A stretch of DNA of 64,000 bases from Bacillus alkalicellulosilyticus (GTDB lineage Bacteria; Bacillota; Bacilli; Bacillales; Bacillaceae_F), in the NCBI RefSeq assembly GCF_002019795.1, contig NZ_KV917381.1:4482500-4546499 (forward strand), given 5' to 3'. Under the pieces are notes generated by a model, which was not told the origin of the DNA, made no database searches, and worked only from the letters and a program-made list of their open reading frames with translations. Below are positions 53,249 through 64,000 of this stretch, one piece after another. Numbering within the stretch: the first letter of the stretch is position 1; every line of letters starts with the position of its first letter. The translations under genes were made by a program, and so were the position numbers.

Positions 53249-53287
53249 CTAAGAAATCAAAAAATAAATAGCATTAGTTCCTTTTAG

Positions 53288-53316
53288 TTGGTTGTGATGT
53301 GTTAAATGTTTATAAT
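53288..53316 (+). promoter_or_regulatory. coaX promoter
   Basis: TTGGTT (53288-53293) and TATAAT (53311-53316) with a 17-base spacer. Confidence 0.6.
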
Positions 53317-53350
53317 TTGGGTGAAAACAAAAAAATAAATGGGTGATAGT

Positions 53351-54118
53351 ATGATTTTTGTTGTGGATGTGGGGAATACAAATATAGTATTAGGAGTTTA
53401 CGATGGTGACGAATTGAAATTCCATTGGCGAATTGCAACTAGTCGTGAAAAAACAGAAGATGAATATGGTATGGTCATCAAAAGTTTATTCTCGCATCAT
53501 GGTGTTAGCTTTGAAGAAATTGATGGAATAATTATCTCATCGGTGGTTCCTCCAATCATGTTTGCACTTGAACAAATGTGTATTAAATACTTCGGACAGG
53601 CTCCGATTGTCATTGGACCTGGGATTAAAACCGGATTAAATATTAAATATGAAAACCCTCGGGAAGTTGGGGCTGACCGAATCGTAAATGCGGTTGCAGC
53701 CATTCACCTCTATGGATCTCCATTAGTAATAGTTGATTTTGGAACAGCGACAACATATTGCTATATCAACGAGGATAAACAATACATGGGCGGAGTCATT
53801 GCACCTGGAATTGGAATTTCAACGGAGGCTTTATATACAAGGGCATCGAAGCTTCCACGAATTGAAATTACTAAGCCACCACAAGTGGTAGGTAAAAATA
53901 CTGTACATGCGATGCAGTCCGGTATCTTTTATGGTTATGTTGGGCAAGTGGATGGAATCGTATCAAGAATGAAAGAACAATCACCAGAACAACCAAAAGT
54001 TATAGCTACGGGAGGATTGGCCACTTTAATTGCTGAAGAATCACGCACAATTGATACAGTTGACCCGTTCTTGACGCTTAAAGGATTACAAATGATTTAT
54101 ATGAAGAATAAAGGGTAG
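53351..54118 (+). CDS. coaX: Type III pantothenate kinase
   Basis: First step of coenzyme A synthesis, of the ASKHA fold. ATG 53351 (after GGGTGAT) gives [19 protein letters not shown] and 255 residues; an in-frame ATG at 53339 would precede the ribosome-binding site. DVGNTN is the ATP-binding motif, [11 protein letters not shown] and DFGTATT are the family's central motifs. hslO follows after 19 bases. Confidence 0.95.
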   Translation: MIFVVDVGNTNIVLGVYDGDELKFHWRIATSREKTEDEYGMVIKSLFSHHGVSFEEIDGIIISSVVPPIMFALEQMCIKYFGQAPIVIGPGIKTGLNIKYENPREVGADRIVNAVAAIHLYGSPLVIVDFGTATTYCYINEDKQYMGGVIAPGIGISTEALYTRASKLPRIEITKPPQVVGKNTVHAMQSGIFYGYVGQVDGIVSRMKEQSPEQPKVIATGGLATLIAEESRTIDTVDPFLTLKGLQMIYMKNKG

Positions 54119-54137
54119 TATAGAGAGGAAGATTCAT

Positions 54138-55019
54138 ATGAGTGATTATTTAATAAAAGCTCTTGCGTTTGATGGAAAGGTACGTGCGTATGCAATTACA
54201 ACTACCGTAATGATAAATGAAGCGGTTCGTAGACAAAAAACTTGGGCAACGGCTTCTGCGGCATTGGGTAGAGCAATGACAGCGTCTACGATGATGGGTG
54301 CCATGCTTAAAGGCGATAGTAAATTAACGGTGAAAATTGAAGGTGGTGGCCCAATTGGAGCCATTATTGTTGATGCCAATGCAATGGGAGAGACAAGAGG
54401 GTATGTGACCAACCCTAGTGTTCATTTTGAGTTAAATGCTCAGGGGAAACTAGATGTGGCACGAGCAGTAGGAACGAGTGGCTATTTATCAGTCGTTAAA
54501 GATTTAGGGATGCGTGATAACTTTACGGGAAGTGTCCCGCTTGTTTCTGGAGAACTAGGAGAAGATTTCACCTATTACTTTGCTTCATCTGAACAAACGC
54601 CTTCATCTGTAGGGGTTGGAGTTCTTGTAAATCCTGACGAGACCATAGCGGCCTCAGGTGGATTTATTATTCAGATGTTACCAGGAGCAGATGATGCGGT
54701 CATTGATGAAGTTGAAAGGCGATTAAGTACACTTCCTCCAATCTCTAAGTTAATCGAAGCTGGCATGCCACCAGAAGAAATGCTTGCTGCGATCGTTGGA
54801 GATGACAATTTGAAAATTCTTGAGAAGATGGGAGTTCAGTTTTCTTGTCCATGTTCTAAGGAACGAATCTCGAATGCACTCATTAGTCTTGGAAAAGATG
54901 AATTAAAAGATATGATTGAGACGGACGGCGGAGCGGAAACGAGATGTCATTTCTGTAATGAAGAATACCATTTTTCAAAAGAAGATTTAACGGAATTGCT
55001 GGAACAAACATCACAATAA
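54138..55019 (+). CDS. hslO: Redox-regulated chaperone Hsp33
   Basis: Oxidative-stress chaperone activated by disulfide formation and zinc release. The 293-residue protein has the conserved folded domain and the C-terminal redox switch with CxC at 237/239 and CxxC at 270/273 (CPCSKERI and CHFC). ATG 54138 follows GAGAGGAAG. In B. subtilis yacD lies between hslO and cysK; here cysK follows directly. Confidence 0.95.
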   Translation: MSDYLIKALAFDGKVRAYAITTTVMINEAVRRQKTWATASAALGRAMTASTMMGAMLKGDSKLTVKIEGGGPIGAIIVDANAMGETRGYVTNPSVHFELNAQGKLDVARAVGTSGYLSVVKDLGMRDNFTGSVPLVSGELGEDFTYYFASSEQTPSSVGVGVLVNPDETIAASGGFIIQMLPGADDAVIDEVERRLSTLPPISKLIEAGMPPEEMLAAIVGDDNLKILEKMGVQFSCPCSKERISNALISLGKDELKDMIETDGGAETRCHFCNEEYHFSKEDLTELLEQTSQ

Positions 55020-55047
55020 TAAATACCATGTTTTACAAAAAAAAAAG

Positions 55048-55076
55048 TTGACGGATAAAATACGGTCTGATACTAT
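55048..55076 (+). promoter_or_regulatory. cysK promoter
   Basis: TTGACG (55048-55053) and TACTAT (55071-55076) are spaced 17, giving a leader of about 45 bases. Confidence 0.65.
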
Positions 55077-55128
55077 AATTTTAAGAAAACCAATAAATTT
55101 ACTTGGGATTAAGGGAGGATATTTGAAT

Positions 55129-56052
55129 ATGAGAGTAGCAAATACAATAACTGACCTCATCGGACAAACACCGTTAGTAAAATTAAACCGTCTTGTTGAA
55201 GACGATTCAGCTGATGTATATTTAAAATTAGAATTTTTCAATCCAGGAAGTAGCGTTAAAGATCGTATTGGTCTTGCCATGATTGAAGCTGCTGAAAGAA
55301 GTGGAGAACTAAAACCAGGAGTAACGATTGTTGAACCTACTAGTGGAAACACTGGAATTGGTCTTGCGATGGTAGCTGCAGCAAAAGGCTATAAAGCTAA
55401 GTTAGTTATGCCAGAAACAATGAGTTTAGAGCGTCGTAACCTTTTAAGAGCATATGGAGCAGAGTTAGTACTAACTCCAGGTCCAGAAGGTATGGGTGGA
55501 GCTATCCGTAAAGCAACTGAACTAGCTCAAGAAGAAGGGTACTTCATGCCTCAGCAGTTTGAAAACGAAGCAAACCCTATTATCCACAGAGAAACAACAG
55601 GTCGTGAGTTACTTGAGCAAGTACAAGGACAAATTGACGGATTTGTTTCAGGTATTGGAACAGGTGGAACAATTACAGGTGCAGGTGGACTACTTAAAGA
55701 AAACTTCCCTGATTTAAAAATCTATGCAATTGAGCCTGCTGATTCTCCAGTTCTTTCTGGTGGAAGCCCGGGACCACACAAAATCCAAGGAATTGGTGCA
55801 GGATTTGTCCCAAGTATTTTAAATACAGAAGTATATGATGAAGTCATCACAGTTTCAAATGACGAAGCGTTTGAATATGCTCGACGTGCAGCTCGTGAAG
55901 AAGGAATTCTTGGAGGAATTTCATCTGGTGCAGCGATTTCAGCCGCACTAAAAGTAGCTAAAAAACTTGGAAAAGGCAAAAAAGTTGTAGCTATCATTCC
56001 AAGTAATGGAGAGCGTTATTTAAGTACTCCTTTATACCAATTCGAAGACTAA
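55129..56052 (+). CDS. cysK: Cysteine synthase A
   Basis: PLP enzyme making cysteine from O-acetylserine and sulfide; CysK also interacts with CymR in Bacillus. ATG 55129 (after GGGAGG) gives [15 protein letters not shown] and 307 residues; longer readings would include the promoter. The PLP lysine lies in PGSSVKDR (about 40-46), PTSGNTGIG is the substrate loop, and GTGGTITG the phosphate loop. It has its own promoter and terminator. Confidence 0.96.
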   Translation: MRVANTITDLIGQTPLVKLNRLVEDDSADVYLKLEFFNPGSSVKDRIGLAMIEAAERSGELKPGVTIVEPTSGNTGIGLAMVAAAKGYKAKLVMPETMSLERRNLLRAYGAELVLTPGPEGMGGAIRKATELAQEEGYFMPQQFENEANPIIHRETTGRELLEQVQGQIDGFVSGIGTGGTITGAGGLLKENFPDLKIYAIEPADSPVLSGGSPGPHKIQGIGAGFVPSILNTEVYDEVITVSNDEAFEYARRAAREEGILGGISSGAAISAALKVAKKLGKGKKVVAIIPSNGERYLSTPLYQFED

Positions 56053-56066
56053 TCCCAAAAAAATAT

Positions 56067-56104
56067 AAGCAGATTCTCTAGCAATAAGAGAGTCTGCTTT
56101 TTTA
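56067..56104 (+). terminator. Terminator after cysK
   Basis: AAGCAGAtTCTCT and AGAGAgTCTGCTT form a stem followed by Ts. Confidence 0.9.
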
Positions 56105-56160
56105 ATGTTGAACTTTGTTGTAAAATAAACGGTATGCAATCAATGTTGGGAGTGAGTCTA

Positions 56161-57627
56161 TTGCATAAAGATGGACATGCAACGACGAATTCAGTAGAAG
56201 TTCACCGTTACAAAGCAACAACCACTTTTTCAATTGACAACAATAAGTGGTTTCATTCGTATAAACATATGACCAAACATATGCCTCGCCATAGTTTATT
56301 AGAAAGTGGTAGAGGAGGTCGTTATTCTATCATTGGTTTACATCCAGATGCCATTATAAAAGGAAAAGATAATCATTTTACAATCACAACAAGCGAAGGA
56401 ACGAAAACTGAAAAAGGAGAACCGTTTTTCCTATTACAACAATGGCTAAAACAGTTCAAGTCTCCTTCTATAGAAGATGGACCTCCATTTCAAGGAGGAG
56501 CGATCGGATTTATTAGCTATGACATGGTTCGCCACTTTGAAAGAATACCCACATCCTCACAAGATGATTTGGCAACGTATGATTTTTATTTCCTTGTCTT
56601 TAATGATGTCTGTATTTATGATCATCAGTACAACGAGATGACGCTTATTACTCATTATGAGAAAGGTGACCATCATCGTGCGAAAGAAAGATTAGAGAAA
56701 TGTAAACAACAGTGGCTTAAAGAGTGGCCAGAATGGCAGTGGGAACAGAAAACAACTAAGGAAGATGATTGGCAAGCTTCGTTATCGGAACAAGAGTTCA
56801 CGGAGGCTGTCAAAAGAATTCAAGATTACATTGCTTCAGGTGATGTTTTTCAAGTAAATCTTTCTGTAAGACAAGCTAAACCGCTTAACACGGAGCCCTT
56901 GCACATCTACGAAAAATTACGTGAGGTTAATCCTTCCCCTTACATGGGCTATCTTCATAGTGATGAATTTCAAATTGTCAGTGGGTCTCCTGAATTGCTG
57001 ATTAAAAAGGACGGAAAAGTATTAAGTACACGTCCTATTGCAGGAACAAGGTCAAGAGGAAAAGATGAAGCTGAAGATGAACGCCTAGCGAAGTCTCTGA
57101 TTGAAAATGAAAAAGAACGAGCTGAGCACATCATGCTAGTTGACCTTGAACGAAATGACCTTGGTCGTGTCTGTGAGTACGGGACGGTTGAAGTCGACGA
57201 ACTAATGGTGATTGAAAAATATTCACACGTGATGCACATTGTTTCAAATGTGAAAGGCACGCTCGCTCAGGGGCATGACTTATTTGATATCATTGAAGCT
57301 ACATTTCCAGGTGGAACTATTACTGGTGCTCCTAAAGTTAGGACAATGGAAATTATTGAAGAGCTTGAACCTGTGCGACGAGGCATTTATACTGGGTCTA
57401 TAGGGTGGATTGACTTTAATGGAGATATGGAGTTTAATATTGTCATTCGAACCTTGCTAGCTAAGGAAGGTATGGCCTATGTGCAAGCTGGAGCTGGTAT
57501 TGTCATCGATTCAAATCCGATAGCAGAATATAAAGAATCGTTGAAAAAGGCAAGAGCACTGTGGAAAGCAAAAGAGTTGAGTGAAGAAGAGGTAACAAAT
57601 CAGAAAGTAGAGCTGAGGAGGAATTAA
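56161..57627 (+). CDS. pabB: Aminodeoxychorismate synthase component I
   Basis: Converts chorismate, with ammonia from PabA, to 4-amino-4-deoxychorismate for folate. TTG 56161 follows GGGAGTGAG (56148-56156) and gives 488 residues; ATG 56134 or 56143 would lack a good ribosome-binding site. The anthranilate-synthase-type N-terminal domain includes [14 protein letters not shown]; the chorismate-binding domain carries [28 protein letters not shown] and [12 protein letters not shown]. It leads the pab-fol cluster; pabA begins two bases after its stop. Confidence 0.93.
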   Translation: MHKDGHATTNSVEVHRYKATTTFSIDNNKWFHSYKHMTKHMPRHSLLESGRGGRYSIIGLHPDAIIKGKDNHFTITTSEGTKTEKGEPFFLLQQWLKQFKSPSIEDGPPFQGGAIGFISYDMVRHFERIPTSSQDDLATYDFYFLVFNDVCIYDHQYNEMTLITHYEKGDHHRAKERLEKCKQQWLKEWPEWQWEQKTTKEDDWQASLSEQEFTEAVKRIQDYIASGDVFQVNLSVRQAKPLNTEPLHIYEKLREVNPSPYMGYLHSDEFQIVSGSPELLIKKDGKVLSTRPIAGTRSRGKDEAEDERLAKSLIENEKERAEHIMLVDLERNDLGRVCEYGTVEVDELMVIEKYSHVMHIVSNVKGTLAQGHDLFDIIEATFPGGTITGAPKVRTMEIIEELEPVRRGIYTGSIGWIDFNGDMEFNIVIRTLLAKEGMAYVQAGAGIVIDSNPIAEYKESLKKARALWKAKELSEEEVTNQKVELRRN

Positions 57628-57628
57628 G

Positions 57629-58210
57629 ATGATTTTAATGATTGATAACTATGATTCGTTTACGTACAATTTAGTGCAATATTTAGGTGAAATGGGACAT
57701 GAGTTGATAGTTAAACGAAATGACCAAATTACGATTTCTGAAATAGAAGAACTTTCTCCAACATATTTGATGATTTCTCCAGGTCCATGCAGTCCTGATG
57801 AAGCTGGAATAAGTATGGAGGCCATTGAATATTTTGCAGGGAAAATCCCGATTTTTGGAGTGTGTCTTGGACATCAATCGATTGCACAAGTATTTGGCGG
57901 CGATGTTGTCAGAGCGGATAAGTTAATGCACGGTAAGACATCTGAAATGAATCACGATGGAGAAACTATTTTTTCGGGAATGGCAAATCCTTTTACAGCA
58001 ACGAGATACCACTCTCTTATCGTCAAAAAAGAAACATTACCAGATTGTTTAGAAATAACTGCTGAGACGGAAGAAGGAGAAATTATGGCGCTTCGTCATA
58101 AAACCTTGCCGATTGAAGGAGTTCAGTTTCATCCAGAGTCGATCATGACAGAGGATGGTAGACGCTTACTAAAAAACTTTATTGATAAGTACGCAGGGAG
58201 TAAGGTATAA
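57629..58210 (+). CDS. pabA: Aminodeoxychorismate/anthranilate synthase glutaminase
   Basis: Class I glutamine amidotransferase of 193 residues that supplies ammonia to PabB and, in Bacillus, also to TrpE. The nucleophile cysteine is in FGVCLGHQ (about 79), and the catalytic His and Glu in VQFHPESI (about 169-171). ATG 57629 follows GAGGAGG, which overlaps the pabB end. In B. subtilis TRAP represses its translation; I did not see a regular GAG/UAG array here. pabC starts directly after its stop. Confidence 0.95.
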   Translation: MILMIDNYDSFTYNLVQYLGEMGHELIVKRNDQITISEIEELSPTYLMISPGPCSPDEAGISMEAIEYFAGKIPIFGVCLGHQSIAQVFGGDVVRADKLMHGKTSEMNHDGETIFSGMANPFTATRYHSLIVKKETLPDCLEITAETEEGEIMALRHKTLPIEGVQFHPESIMTEDGRRLLKNFIDKYAGSKV

Positions 58211-59059
58211 ATGTACCTTTCATTAAATGGTGAAGTAGTTGAACAGAAAGAAGCGACGATTTCTGTTTTCGAACATGGATTTATGTATGGTTTAGGAGCT
58301 TTTGAAACGTTTCGAATTTATAAAGGTCATCCATTCTTATTGGATGACCATTTTCAACGTTTGCGAGGAAGTCTACTTGAGTTAGGTATAGAGTGGAATG
58401 AATCAAAAGAGTATATCGTCCAACATGTAAACGACTTATTACAAGCGAATGAACTAGAAGATGCATATGTAAGATGGAATGTTTCTGCAGGAGTTGGACC
58501 TTTAGGATTACAAACGGAATCGTATCATAGTCCAACAACTATCGTTTATATGAAAGAATTACCTCAAGAAGCGCCAATAACTAAAAAAGTAAGGATTCTA
58601 CAAACGAAAAGAAATACCCCTGAAGGTCAACACCGGCTAAAATCACATCATTATTTAAATAATATTTTAGGGAAAAGAGAACTAGGTAATGATATACATA
58701 TGGAAGGTCTTTTTTTAACGGAAAAAGGTCACATTGCAGAAGGTGTAGTGTCTAATGTGTTTTGGGTAAAGGATGATGTCCTTTATACACCGGATATAGA
58801 TACCGGTATATTGAATGGAGTTACTCGTCAATTTGTAATTGAATTGGCGAAAAAAGAAAATGTATTTGTAAAAGAAGGTTTTTTCCATGAGAATGAACTT
58901 AAGGAAGCGGATGAAGTCTTTATTACAAACTCAATCCAAGAAATAGTCCCAATCATTTCAGTAGATGATACCTTCTTTTCGGACTCATCTCTTGCAACGA
59001 AGCTACAAGCTTTGTATTCTCAATATACGACAAAGCTTTGGAGCAAAAAGGAGCTATGA
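58211..59059 (+). CDS. pabC: Aminodeoxychorismate lyase
   Basis: Fold-type IV PLP enzyme that releases 4-aminobenzoate from aminodeoxychorismate. The 282-residue protein has EHGFMYGLGAFETFRIYKG (about 22-40), the PLP lysine region LKSHHYLNNILGKREL (about 143-158), and EGVVSNVFWV. The ATG immediately follows the pabA stop codon. A branched-chain or D-amino-acid aminotransferase would be the alternative, but context decides for PabC. Confidence 0.93.
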   Translation: MYLSLNGEVVEQKEATISVFEHGFMYGLGAFETFRIYKGHPFLLDDHFQRLRGSLLELGIEWNESKEYIVQHVNDLLQANELEDAYVRWNVSAGVGPLGLQTESYHSPTTIVYMKELPQEAPITKKVRILQTKRNTPEGQHRLKSHHYLNNILGKRELGNDIHMEGLFLTEKGHIAEGVVSNVFWVKDDVLYTPDIDTGILNGVTRQFVIELAKKENVFVKEGFFHENELKEADEVFITNSIQEIVPIISVDDTFFSDSSLATKLQALYSQYTTKLWSKKEL

Positions 59060-59061
59060 AC

Positions 59062-59904
59062 ATGTCTACGTCAAAAAAATCAATAAATAGAAGGCACAAT
59101 CAATATAAAGATAAAACTTATATTATGGGTATTTTAAATGCGACACCAGACTCATTTTCTGATGGTGGTAAATTTAATCACGTGGATGCTGCTGTAGCCC
59201 GTGCAAAGGAATTGGTAAAGGCTGGAGCAGATATCATTGATATCGGAGGAGAATCAACAAGACCAGGGGCGCAGAAAGTTAGTGAAGAAGATGAATTAGT
59301 CCGTGTAATCCCGATAATTGAAGCAGTCTCTAAAGCTGTTAATGTCCCAATCTCAATTGATACGTATAAAAGCGAAGTGGCAAGACAAGCTGTTATAGCG
59401 GGAGCTTCGATTATAAATGATGTATGGGGGGCAAAAGCTGAACCTGAAATTGCAAAAGTCGCTGCTGAATTTGACGTTCCAATCGTCCTAATGCATAACC
59501 GGGAGAATCGCTTATACGGTGATTTAATGGAAGACATGAAAAGCGATTTACTTGAAAGTATATCGATTTGTAGGGAAGCTGGTGTACAGGACGAACAAAT
59601 TATTCTTGATCCAGGAATTGGATTCGCAAAATCTTATGAGCAGAATCTAGAGGTAATGAGAAGACTTGATGAGTTAGCCACATTGAACTATCCTCTTCTA
59701 CTAGGTACGTCTCGTAAATCTTTTATTGCAAAAACTCTAGATTTACCAGTAGATGAAAGAGTAGAAGGAACGGGAGCCACAGTATGCTTAGGAATCCAAA
59801 AAGGGTGTAATATCGTCCGTGTTCATGACGTACTTGAGATGAGTAGAATGGCTAAAATGATGGATGCAATGTTGGCAAAGGGAGTGAATCACAATCGTGG
59901 ATAA
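59062..59904 (+). CDS. folP: Dihydropteroate synthase
   Basis: Joins 4-aminobenzoate to the pterin; target of sulfonamides (sul in B. subtilis). ATG 59062 is eight bases after AAGGAG (59048-59053), whereas ATG 59056 is too near; product 280 residues. GILNATPDSFSDGG (about 25-38), DIGGESTRPGA and GTSRKSFI are the pterin and phosphate-binding motifs. The next gene, folB, overlaps by eight bases. Confidence 0.96.
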   Translation: MSTSKKSINRRHNQYKDKTYIMGILNATPDSFSDGGKFNHVDAAVARAKELVKAGADIIDIGGESTRPGAQKVSEEDELVRVIPIIEAVSKAVNVPISIDTYKSEVARQAVIAGASIINDVWGAKAEPEIAKVAAEFDVPIVLMHNRENRLYGDLMEDMKSDLLESISICREAGVQDEQIILDPGIGFAKSYEQNLEVMRRLDELATLNYPLLLGTSRKSFIAKTLDLPVDERVEGTGATVCLGIQKGCNIVRVHDVLEMSRMAKMMDAMLAKGVNHNRG

Positions 59905-60256
59905 AATACTAATAAACGATATGGAATTTTATGGTTACCATGGAGTCTTGCCTGAAGAAACGAAAATTGGACAACGATTTTATGTGTCTGTTGAACTAAT
60001 CATTGACTTACATAAGGCAGGGCAATCAGACGACTTGAATGACACTGTAAACTACGGGGAGGTCTATCATCTTGTAGAATCAATAGTAGAAGGTAAGCCC
60101 TATAAGCTAGTTGAAACAGTTGCAGAAAAAGTGTCTAGTTCGATACTTGAAAGCTATCCGTTAGTAACTTCCTGTATCGTAAAATTGGTAAAACCAGACC
60201 CTCCTATCAAAGGTCACTATAAGTCGGTAGCGGTTGAAATTCAGAGGAGTAGGTAA
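59897..60256 (+). CDS. folB: Dihydroneopterin aldolase
   Basis: Forms 6-hydroxymethyl-dihydropterin in folate synthesis. The 119-residue protein starts at GTG 59897 within folP, after AAAGGGAGTG. EFYGYHGVLPEET (about 11-23) contains the family's substrate-site residues, and KLVKPDPPI is the C-terminal pterin motif. folK follows after two bases. Confidence 0.95.
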   Translation: MDKILINDMEFYGYHGVLPEETKIGQRFYVSVELIIDLHKAGQSDDLNDTVNYGEVYHLVESIVEGKPYKLVETVAEKVSSSILESYPLVTSCIVKLVKPDPPIKGHYKSVAVEIQRSR

Positions 60257-60258
60257 GT

Positions 60259-60756
60259 TTGAATAATTTAGCATATGTTGGTTTGGGTTCGAATTTAGGA
60301 GATAGAGAGCGATATTTAGCCGCGGGCATTCAGGCCATTGAAGACCATGACTTTTGCGCGGTAAGTAGGTGTTCTTCTATTTATGAAACCGAACCTATTG
60401 GCTTTGTAGAACAAGCTTCCTTTTTAAATATGGTTGTCGAAGTAAAAACATCGCTCCAACCACGGGAACTATTGGAGGCGTTGAAGAAAATAGAAGAAAG
60501 TGCAGATCGAAAAAGAGAGGTTCGTTGGGGTCCTCGAACGTTAGACCTTGACATTTTGTTATTTAATCAACAAAATATTAAGGTGGATGATTTACAAATT
60601 CCTCACCCAAGGATGACTGAGCGTGCTTTTGTAATCGTCCCATTACAAGAGATCAATCCACTCCTTTATGTTCCGGGGATAAATAAAACGGTAAAAGACA
60701 TTTACGAAACGTTACCAGATAAAGAGGGTGTAAACGTATGGAAAATCCAAACGTAG
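60259..60756 (+). CDS. folK: 6-hydroxymethyl-dihydropterin pyrophosphokinase
   Basis: Activates the pterin for FolP. The 165-residue protein starts with TTG 60259 after GAGGAGTAGG. GLGSNLGDRERYL (about 8-20) and GPRTLDLDILLF (about 92-103), the latter with the Mg-binding aspartates, identify the family. It overlaps yazB by 19 bases. Confidence 0.95.
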   Translation: MNNLAYVGLGSNLGDRERYLAAGIQAIEDHDFCAVSRCSSIYETEPIGFVEQASFLNMVVEVKTSLQPRELLEALKKIEESADRKREVRWGPRTLDLDILLFNQQNIKVDDLQIPHPRMTERAFVIVPLQEINPLLYVPGINKTVKDIYETLPDKEGVNVWKIQT

Positions 60757-60941
60757 GAAGAAAGATTAGAGCTTTTCGCAAACTAAAGGGTTACACACAA
60801 GAAAGTTTTGCAAAAACAGCGGGTGTTTCGGTTTCTTTACTTGGAGAAATTGAGCGAGGATCTAGAATGCCTAATGAAGAGTTTGTAGTAAAAGTGGCCT
60901 CATTATTAAAAGTGGATATTAGCGAGTTAGAAGATAAATAA
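60738..60941 (+). CDS. yazB: XRE-family helix-turn-helix protein YazB
   Basis: A 67-residue single-domain Cro/CI-type DNA-binding protein. The helix-turn-helix runs from about 16 to 37 (YTQESFAKTAGVSVSLLGEIE, quoted in part), with a C-terminal dimer helix. ATG 60738 lies inside folK, behind AAAGAGGGTG. Its location inside the folate cluster is conserved in Bacillus, and suggests a cluster-linked regulator, but its targets are unknown. Confidence 0.92.
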   Translation: MENPNVGRKIRAFRKLKGYTQESFAKTAGVSVSLLGEIERGSRMPNEEFVVKVASLLKVDISELEDK

Positions 60942-60965
60942 ATTTTCTTCAGTGGAGGTGAAAAA

Positions 60966-61970
60966 GTGTTTAAAATCGGTGATGTTAAACTTAAAAATAG
61001 AGTGGTCTTAGCACCTATGGCCGGAGTATGTAATCCAGCCTTCCGATTAATTGCAAAAGAGTTCGGAGCAGGACTTGTTTGTGCAGAAATGGTAAGCGAT
61101 AAAGCCATCCTTCATAAAAATGAAAAATCGTTAAATATGCTATTTGTAGATGAGCGCGAAAAACCATTGAGTTTACAGATTTTTGGTGGTGAAAAAGAAA
61201 CGTTGGTCGCCGCTGCGGAGTTTGTTGATAAGAATACAAATGCAGATATTATTGACATTAACATGGGGTGCCCAGTACCGAAAATCACAAAATGTGATGC
61301 TGGTGCGAGGTGGCTACTAGACCCTAATAAAATATATGATATGGTATCCGCCGTTGTTGAGAAGGTAGATAAACCGGTAACTGTAAAAATGAGAATGGGT
61401 TGGGATGAAGAACATATTTATGCTATTGAAAATGCCAAAGCGGTTGAACGCGCTGGCGGAAGTGCGATTGCTCTTCATGGTAGAACTCGTGTTCAGATGT
61501 ATGAAGGTACTGCAAATTGGGATATCATTAAAGAAGTAAAACAATCGGTTTCGATTCCCGTTATTGGTAATGGAGATGTTAAAACACCTGAAGATGCAAA
61601 AAGAATGCTAGATACAACGGGCGTAGATGGAGTCATGATAGGAAGAGCGGCGTTAGGAAACCCTTGGATGTTGTATCGCACCGTTCATTACTTAGAAACG
61701 GGAAAACTTTCACCAGACCCAAGTCCACGTGAAAAAATCGATGTTTGTATGATTCACTTAGACCGTCTTATTGATTTAAAAGGTGAAAAGGTAGCAGTCA
61801 GAGAAATGAGAAAGCACGCCGCTTGGTATTTGAAAGGAATGCGTGGAAATGCTCGTGTTCGTGATAAAGTAAATTACTTTGAAACAAGAGAAGATGTATC
61901 GTCTGCTCTTTATGATTTTGTTGAAGAAGTAGAAGCAAGACAACCAGAGGCGGATAAGATAGAAGCGTAG
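60966..61970 (+). CDS. dusB: tRNA-dihydrouridine synthase
   Basis: FMN enzyme reducing uridines in tRNA. The 334-residue protein starts at GTG 60966 after GTGGAGGTG. APMAGVCNPAFR (about 16-27) binds FMN, INMGCPVPKITK carries the catalytic cysteine near 103, and LHGRTRVQMYEG follows. It matches B. subtilis yacF. The target uridines cannot be read from sequence. Confidence 0.93.
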   Translation: MFKIGDVKLKNRVVLAPMAGVCNPAFRLIAKEFGAGLVCAEMVSDKAILHKNEKSLNMLFVDEREKPLSLQIFGGEKETLVAAAEFVDKNTNADIIDINMGCPVPKITKCDAGARWLLDPNKIYDMVSAVVEKVDKPVTVKMRMGWDEEHIYAIENAKAVERAGGSAIALHGRTRVQMYEGTANWDIIKEVKQSVSIPVIGNGDVKTPEDAKRMLDTTGVDGVMIGRAALGNPWMLYRTVHYLETGKLSPDPSPREKIDVCMIHLDRLIDLKGEKVAVREMRKHAAWYLKGMRGNARVRDKVNYFETREDVSSALYDFVEEVEARQPEADKIEA

Positions 61971-61983
61971 CAACTAGAGTATA

Positions 61984-62012
61984 CAACTGCCAGTCGAAGC
62001 TGGCAGTTTTTC
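61984..62012 (+). terminator. Terminator after dusB
   Basis: AACTGCCAG and CTGGCAGTT form a perfect stem with a six-base loop and T run. Confidence 0.93.
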
Positions 62013-62046
62013 TAATACATATAACGAAGCTTTACATAAGAAATGA

Positions 62047-63567
<1,521 letters not shown>

Positions 63568-63571
63568 AATG

Positions 63572-63602
63572 AAAAAGCTCAGTAGAAAATACTGGGCTTT
63601 TT
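63572..63602 (+). terminator. Terminator after lysS
   Basis: AAAAAGCtCAGTA and TACTGgGCTTTTTT form a stem with a T run. Confidence 0.9.
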
Positions 63603-63720
63603 TCTATTTTTATTACACTATACTTTGTTTAGAAACGGAGTATAATTACCTAATAGAGTTTTCTGTTTAGAGAAGAATAACATAAATTTCTTTTTGTGAA
63701 ATTCATCTTTAAAATAGATG

Positions 63721-63749
63721 TTGACTTTTCGAATTTGATTTGTTATATT
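63721..63749 (+). promoter_or_regulatory. Promoter of the second rRNA operon
   Basis: TTGACT (63721-63726) and TATATT (63744-63749) are spaced 17. A consensus-like TATAAT at 63641 has no good -35, so a second upstream promoter is only possible. The region from 63603 holds no gene. Confidence 0.75.
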
Positions 63750-63786
63750 ATTAAAGTCGCTGCTGACGTAAACGGCAGTTGGCAAA

Positions 63787-63930
63787 ATAGCTCTTTGAAA
63801 ACTGAACAGAACAAAGCCAAGCGAAAGAGATACATGATATCTCATTGCCGTTGCAAAATGGCAAACCCGTCATTGTAAAATGACAAAAAAGTTGCGAAAG
63901 CAACACTTTTATGAGCTTAATCAACTCACT
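63787..63930 (+). other. Leader of the second rRNA operon
   Basis: From boxA GCTCTTTGAAAACTGAAC (about 63790) onward the leader repeats that of the first operon (4126-4265) with only a few base changes and one-base indels. Sequence upstream of boxA is unrelated. Confidence 0.85.
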
Positions 63931-64000
63931 TTTATGGAGAGTTTGATCCTGGCTCAGGACGAACGCTGGCGGCGTGCCTAATACATGCAAGTCGAGCGGA
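63931..64000 (+). rRNA. rrs: 16S ribosomal RNA, 5' end only
   Basis: The first 70 bases of a second 16S gene, identical to 4266-4335 as far as it goes, cut off by the end of the window. Confidence 0.95.

Noticed and set aside
57570..57628. TRAP binding site over the pabA ribosome-binding site
   Set aside because: Some GAG and TAG triplets are present, but they lack the regular two- to three-base spacing needed for TRAP.
63696..63990. Small open frames in the second rRNA leader
   Set aside because: They overlap the rRNA promoter, boxA and the 16S 5' end and have no coding features.

Overview
This 64-kb window is a conserved, origin-proximal stretch of a low-GC, endospore-forming Gram-positive bacterium of the Bacillaceae. 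The evidence is gene content and order that follow Bacillus subtilis from scr-dnaX-recR-bofA through an rRNA operon, tmk-holB-abrB-metS, spoVG-glmU-prs-mfd, spoIIE-tilS-ftsH and the folate cluster to lysS and a second rRNA operon. Many sporulation genes are present (bofA, gin, yabG, sspF, spoVG, fin, spoVT, yabP/yabQ, spoIIE, yabT). I cannot name the genus from the sequence alone.

Layout: 1-3.9 kb holds a YycC-like peptide gene, the SRP RNA gene, dnaX-yaaK-recR-yaaL and bofA. From 4.07 to 9.35 kb lies a complete rRNA operon (16S-23S-5S, no tRNAs in the spacer), followed by a 105-bp tandem repeat and gin. From 10.1 to 16.6 kb is the tmk-darA-holB-ricT-yabA-trmN6-rsmI run (DNA replication, c-di-AMP sensing, RNA modification) with convergent abrB. 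From 17.2 to 24.5 kb are a T-box-controlled metS, tatD, yabE, rnmV, rsmA and yabG. From 24.7 to 36.4 kb are veg, sspF, ispE, purR-ridA, spoVG, glmU-prs-ctc-pth, fin and mfd. From 36.5 to 42.7 kb are spoVT, the yabM-yabN-rqcP set, the yabP-yabQ-divIC set and yabR. A tRNA-Met gene and spoIIE follow, then yabS-yabT, a two-gene threonine/serine-exporter-type insertion, tilS-hprT-ftsH, coaX-hslO, cysK, pabB-pabA-pabC-folP-folB-folK-yazB-dusB and lysS. The window ends inside the 16S gene of a second rRNA operon.

Control signals are readable in many gaps: near-consensus sigma-A promoters; candidate promoters for sigma-H (spoVG), sigma-B (ctc), sigma-E (yabP), sigma-G (spoVT) and sigma-F (fin); Spo0A boxes at abrB and spoIIE; an unusual Spo0A-box palindrome between abrB and metS; a PurBox at purR; a Met T-box; and many intrinsic terminators.

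There are no phages, insertion sequences, CRISPR arrays or defence islands, and no obviously new multi-gene system. The least explained material is intergenic: a structured repeat present twice whose stem covaries (25.4 and 43.3 kb), a symmetric four-copy 21-bp motif upstream of spoIIE, a 29-bp tandem expansion of a hairpin after spoVT, a 105-bp tandem repeat after the first rRNA operon, and a yaaL gene without a canonical start codon. Compared with B. subtilis (from memory of its gene order) the window lacks xpaC/yaaN, yaaR, yazA, yacD and the spacer tRNAs.
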